A DNA stretch of 8,747 nt from Candidatus Kaiserbacteria bacterium CG_4_10_14_0_2_um_filter_50_16. Its GTDB lineage: Bacteria > Patescibacteriota > Minisyncoccia > Phycocordibacterales > Phycocordibacteraceae. The translations under genes were made by a program, and so were the position numbers. The notes beneath the pieces were generated by a model. The model searched no databases. It was not told the origin of the DNA and worked only from the letters and a program-made list of their open reading frames with translations. Positions 6,364 to 8,747 of the stretch are shown here, piece after piece (positions within the stretch are counted from its first letter, which is position 1; every line of letters begins with the position of its first letter). The DNA lies in contig PFPP01000039.1 in NCBI GenBank assembly GCA_002793115.1, positions 1 through 8,747 of the forward strand, written 5' to 3'.

Positions 6364-7386
6364 TCAAAAGTTAAAAAGTGGGCGGATAATCCCGACAGTA
6401 GCGAGCGCATTCGAGAAATTTAATAGCGCAAGCGCGATGACGATAATACCAGCGGTCTTGAAGAATATTCCCTTCCATGGCTTGTGCGCGATATTGAGCG
6501 AACCGAAGGAGAGGAGCGCAAGCATCGGTAGCGTACCGAGCGCGAAAAAGAACATCGTCAACGATCCTTGCGCGAAGTTGCCGGTCGAAAGCGCATAGAG
6601 TTGCATCGATTGCGTAAAACCGCACGGCAGAAAAAATGTTCCAATGCCTATGAGAGCTGGCGCGAGATAGTAATCATGCTTACTTCCTCGCATAATATAT
6701 CTTGAAAACCGTGCGGGCATCGTGAGTTGAAGCCGTTTGGTGAAATGAAATATATCGAGCAGATTGACGCCGAGAATGAACATTACGAGGGCGACTACAC
6801 TACCGAGTACGACGTTTGCGGTCAGTCCTAGATGGAGAGAATTCCCAAGTAGGCCGACAAAACCGCCGAGTATGAAGAATCCTGCGATTCTACCGATATG
6901 AAAAAGTGTTTGTGTCCGCCACGTACCGCCCTCCCTTGCAGAATTCGCCGATAGCGAGAGCACGAGGCCTCCAACAATGGCGAGACAGGAAGAAACGGAA
7001 GCAATTAGGCCGATGATAAACGCAGTTCCATAACTCACATTTGAACCAGTAATAAGCGAGGTGAGACCGGCCTTCTGTAGCAACAGAAATGCGGAAATAA
7101 GAATAACAGATATTGGAATTGCGTATATGAAATCCACCCATCCGGCAACGTGGGTATTTTTTTCTGCCGAAATGGTATACCCGTGTTTATGCACCAACTC
7201 CGTGAGATCTTCAGCTATTTTTTTAGGAGTATCGATAAACGCTCCAGTAACTGTTACTCTGTGATCCGCGAGCGACACTTGTGCACTCGTAATATATGGA
7301 AGTTCTTTGAATGTTTCTTCTATAATGAGAGAACACGCTTTGCAGTGCATGCCGTTCACATGAAATACGTATGTTGTGTTGTTCAT
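6364..7386 (-). CDS. HMA domain fused to DsbD/SafE-like membrane domain
   Basis: A 340-residue protein in two parts. Residues about 4-72 form a heavy-metal-associated domain with the copper-binding motif GMHCKAC (Cys15, Cys18), expected in the cytoplasm. Residues about 85-330 form roughly seven membrane segments (near 85-103, 119-148, 161-181, 189-212, 240-260, 273-297, 306-328) of the sulfite exporter TauE/SafE, or DsbD_2, type. Cys134 (SVSSCLAIVGG) and Cys255 (FFLPCGFTQ) sit in two different membrane segments, at places that recall the redox cysteine pair of DsbD/CcdA. The protein could therefore pass reducing power or copper across the membrane. Its ATG overlaps the copA TGA by 4 bases (ATGA), with an A-rich tract and no Shine-Dalgarno upstream, and the cupredoxin gene follows 3 bases downstream. 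The context points to copper handling. Domain calls are firm; transported species is not known. Confidence 0.88.
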   Translation of the reverse strand: MNNTTYVFHVNGMHCKACSLIIEETFKELPYITSAQVSLADHRVTVTGAFIDTPKKIAEDLTELVHKHGYTISAEKNTHVAGWVDFIYAIPISVILISAFLLLQKAGLTSLITGSNVSYGTAFIIGLIASVSSCLAIVGGLVLSLSANSAREGGTWRTQTLFHIGRIAGFFILGGFVGLLGNSLHLGLTANVVLGSVVALVMFILGVNLLDIFHFTKRLQLTMPARFSRYIMRGSKHDYYLAPALIGIGTFFLPCGFTQSMQLYALSTGNFAQGSLTMFFFALGTLPMLALLSFGSLNIAHKPWKGIFFKTAGIIVIALALLNFSNALATVGIIRPLFNF

Positions 7387-8747
7387 ATTTTTTTTGTTTT
7401 AAGACGAAGAGAGTTACCGACGACAGATACGCTTGACGCCGCCATCGCGAGCCCCGCGAAAACAGGGCTCAAAAGCCACCCGAAGAATGGGTAGAATACT
7501 CCTCCGGCGAGCGGTATGCCGACGATGTTATAGAAGAATGCCCAGAATAGATTCTGCTTGATGCCTCTCATTGTAATTTTGGAGAGGCGAATTGCTTTCA
7601 CTAATTTGCTGATGTCGCCATACAAGAGCGTGATGCCGGCAGATTCAATGGCAACATCGGTTCCTGTCGCCATTGCGATACCGATGTCCGCCTGCGCGAG
7701 CGCCGGTGCGTCGTTAACGCCGTCGCCCGCCATCGCGACAATTCTCCCTTGTGCCTGCAATTCTTTCACTTTGTTCATTTTATCTTCTGGAAACACTTCA
7801 GCGACTACTTCATCAATGCCGACCTGGTCGGCAATATATCGAGCTGTGTTCTTGTCATCACCGGTCAGCATGACCACTTTAATCCCGAGTGCATGCAAAT
7901 TTTTAACCGCCTCAATCGCTTCAGGTTTTATCGCATCGGCGACCATCGCGACAGCAAGTACTTTTCCGTCTGCAGTAAGTATGACTGGCGTCTTCCCTTC
8001 TTTTGTGTCTTTTTCAAGCAACGAGAGCTGTGCGCCGAGTTCTCCAGCCAATTTAGCACTTCCAACATTATAGGTAACCCCGCCAACAATGCCGGCAATG
8101 CCTTTCCCTTGTTTCATTTCGAATTGTTCTACCGGCAAAAGCGTGATGATTTTATCCTCCGCGTACGCGACGACGGCGTGCGCAATTGGATGCTCTGATT
8201 TATTTTCGAGCGACGCGAGTACCGCAATGATTTCGTCATCGCTTCTGTTGGATAAATTTTTGAGCGAAACGAGCTCTGGCTTCCCTCTCGTCATCGTGCC
8301 TGTTTTATCTACGACCACCACATCTGCTTTGTGCAATTTCTCCAAAGTTGCGGCGTCTTTTATAAGAATACCTTCGCGGGCCCCTTTACCGACGCCGACG
8401 ATAATCGCCGTCGGCGTCGCGAGCCCGAGCGCACACGGACACGCGATGACAAGAATGCTGACAAAAGATACGAGACCGAACGAGAGCGCCTGCGCAAATC
8501 CGAGATACTGCGATCCTACAATCAGCCATGCGCCAAGCGCGACGAATGCTAGAATCAACACAATCGGAACAAATACAGCGGAAATTTTGTCAGCGATCGC
8601 TTGAATCGGCGCGCGGCTCCCCTGTGCTTCTTCAACCATCTGTACGATGCGCGCAAGCATCGTCTCCGAACCGACTTTTGTCGCCTTGAAAGTGAATGAA
8701 CCGCTCGTATTTAACGTCCCCGCGACGACCGAATCGCCAATTGCTTT
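7383..8747 (-). CDS. copA: Copper-translocating P1B-type ATPase, N-terminal part outside window
   Basis: Pumps Cu(I) across the cytoplasmic membrane using ATP. The visible 454 residues run from the end of the actuator domain to the C-terminus, and the frame stays open to base 8747. Numbered from the first visible codon: GSFTFKATKVGSET (end of actuator domain), two membrane segments (about 58-77 and 87-115) with the metal-gate motif CPC at 103-105, phosphorylation site DKTGT with Asp147, nucleotide-binding SEHP with His186, TGDD at 295-298, the GDGVND hinge at 341-346, and two final membrane segments carrying Tyr406-Asn407 and MxxSS (Met435, Ser438, Ser439). CPC plus YN and MxxSS is the signature of Cu(I)-specific P1B-1 pumps. 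The N-terminal metal-binding domains, first membrane segments and TGE loop are outside the window. The gene ends in TGA after a run of eight A, overlapping the next gene. It heads a copper-related set in the visible part. Confidence 0.97.
   Translation of the reverse strand, partial: KAIGDSVVAGTLNTSGSFTFKATKVGSETMLARIVQMVEEAQGSRAPIQAIADKISAVFVPIVLILAFVALGAWLIVGSQYLGFAQALSFGLVSFVSILVIACPCALGLATPTAIIVGVGKGAREGILIKDAATLEKLHKADVVVVDKTGTMTRGKPELVSLKNLSNRSDDEIIAVLASLENKSEHPIAHAVVAYAEDKIITLLPVEQFEMKQGKGIAGIVGGVTYNVGSAKLAGELGAQLSLLEKDTKEGKTPVILTADGKVLAVAMVADAIKPEAIEAVKNLHALGIKVVMLTGDDKNTARYIADQVGIDEVVAEVFPEDKMNKVKELQAQGRIVAMAGDGVNDAPALAQADIGIAMATGTDVAIESAGITLLYGDISKLVKAIRLSKITMRGIKQNLFWAFFYNIVGIPLAGGVFYPFFGWLLSPVFAGLAMAASSVSVVGNSLRLKTKKI
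7388..7395 (-). other. A8 tract with A-AAA-AAA slippery heptamer at the copA stop
   Basis: On the minus strand, the last copA codons read aaa aca aaa aaa ata tga. The last base of aca plus the two aaa codons (7395-7389) make A AAA AAA in the correct phase for a -1 ribosomal shift. A -1 shift here reads next aat atg aac, that is, straight through the start codon of the HMA-DsbD-like gene in its own frame. The motif is certain; its use is inference. Confidence 0.55.

Noticed and set aside
7817..7833. TGCCGACC-T-GGTCGGCA palindrome in copA
   Set aside because: It falls in the conserved ADQVGI segment of copper ATPases. Synonymous codons commonly give this symmetry, and no operator role inside the gene is supported.
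8390..8419. 11-bp inverted repeat with 8-base loop in copA
   Set aside because: It encodes the conserved stretch following CPCALG (TPTAIIVGVG), whose repeated Val-Gly and Thr-Pro codons create the symmetry. No T tract follows.

Overview
The window holds two convergent gene sets that meet tail to tail near position 5970. Coding density is almost total: neighbouring genes overlap by 4 bases or sit 3 to 15 bases apart, and no non-coding stretch exceeds about 20 bases. No tRNA, rRNA, CRISPR array, insertion sequence or phage gene is visible. Tight packing, moderate GC, weak Shine-Dalgarno signals and this stripped-down central metabolism suggest a small-genome bacterium. My best guess is a Patescibacteria/CPR lineage such as Parcubacteria, but this is inference from style and not proven. 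TGA serves as the stop of three genes, which argues against the UGA-recoding lineages (Gracilibacteria, Absconditabacteria).

Rightward set (1-5978): glycerate 2-kinase (5' end beyond the left edge), phosphoenolpyruvate synthase (ppsA), a divergent enolase (eno) and a D-isomer-specific 2-hydroxyacid dehydrogenase of D-lactate dehydrogenase type. Together they form a continuous three-carbon route: D-glycerate to 2-phosphoglycerate to PEP to pyruvate to D-lactate. This route enters lower glycolysis at 2-phosphoglycerate and needs no phosphoglycerate mutase. PpsA could run either way, so the set could serve ATP-yielding fermentation or PEP formation.

Leftward set (8747-5965, transcribed right to left): a copper P1B-type ATPase (copA, N-terminus beyond the right edge), a membrane protein joining a heavy-metal-associated (HMA) domain to a DsbD/SafE-like domain, and a small membrane-anchored cupredoxin-like protein with Cys/Met and no histidine. 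The likely job is copper export or delivery to the outer face of the membrane, perhaps with thiol redox transfer.

DNA-level oddities are: a perfect 16-bp inverted repeat inside the kinase gene; a pair of 13-bp near-palindromes that encode an apparent Ser/Thr-rich insertion in PpsA; a correctly phased A-AAA-AAA slippery heptamer at the copA stop that could fuse the ATPase to the HMA-DsbD protein; and convergent genes whose coding ends overlap by 14 bp.
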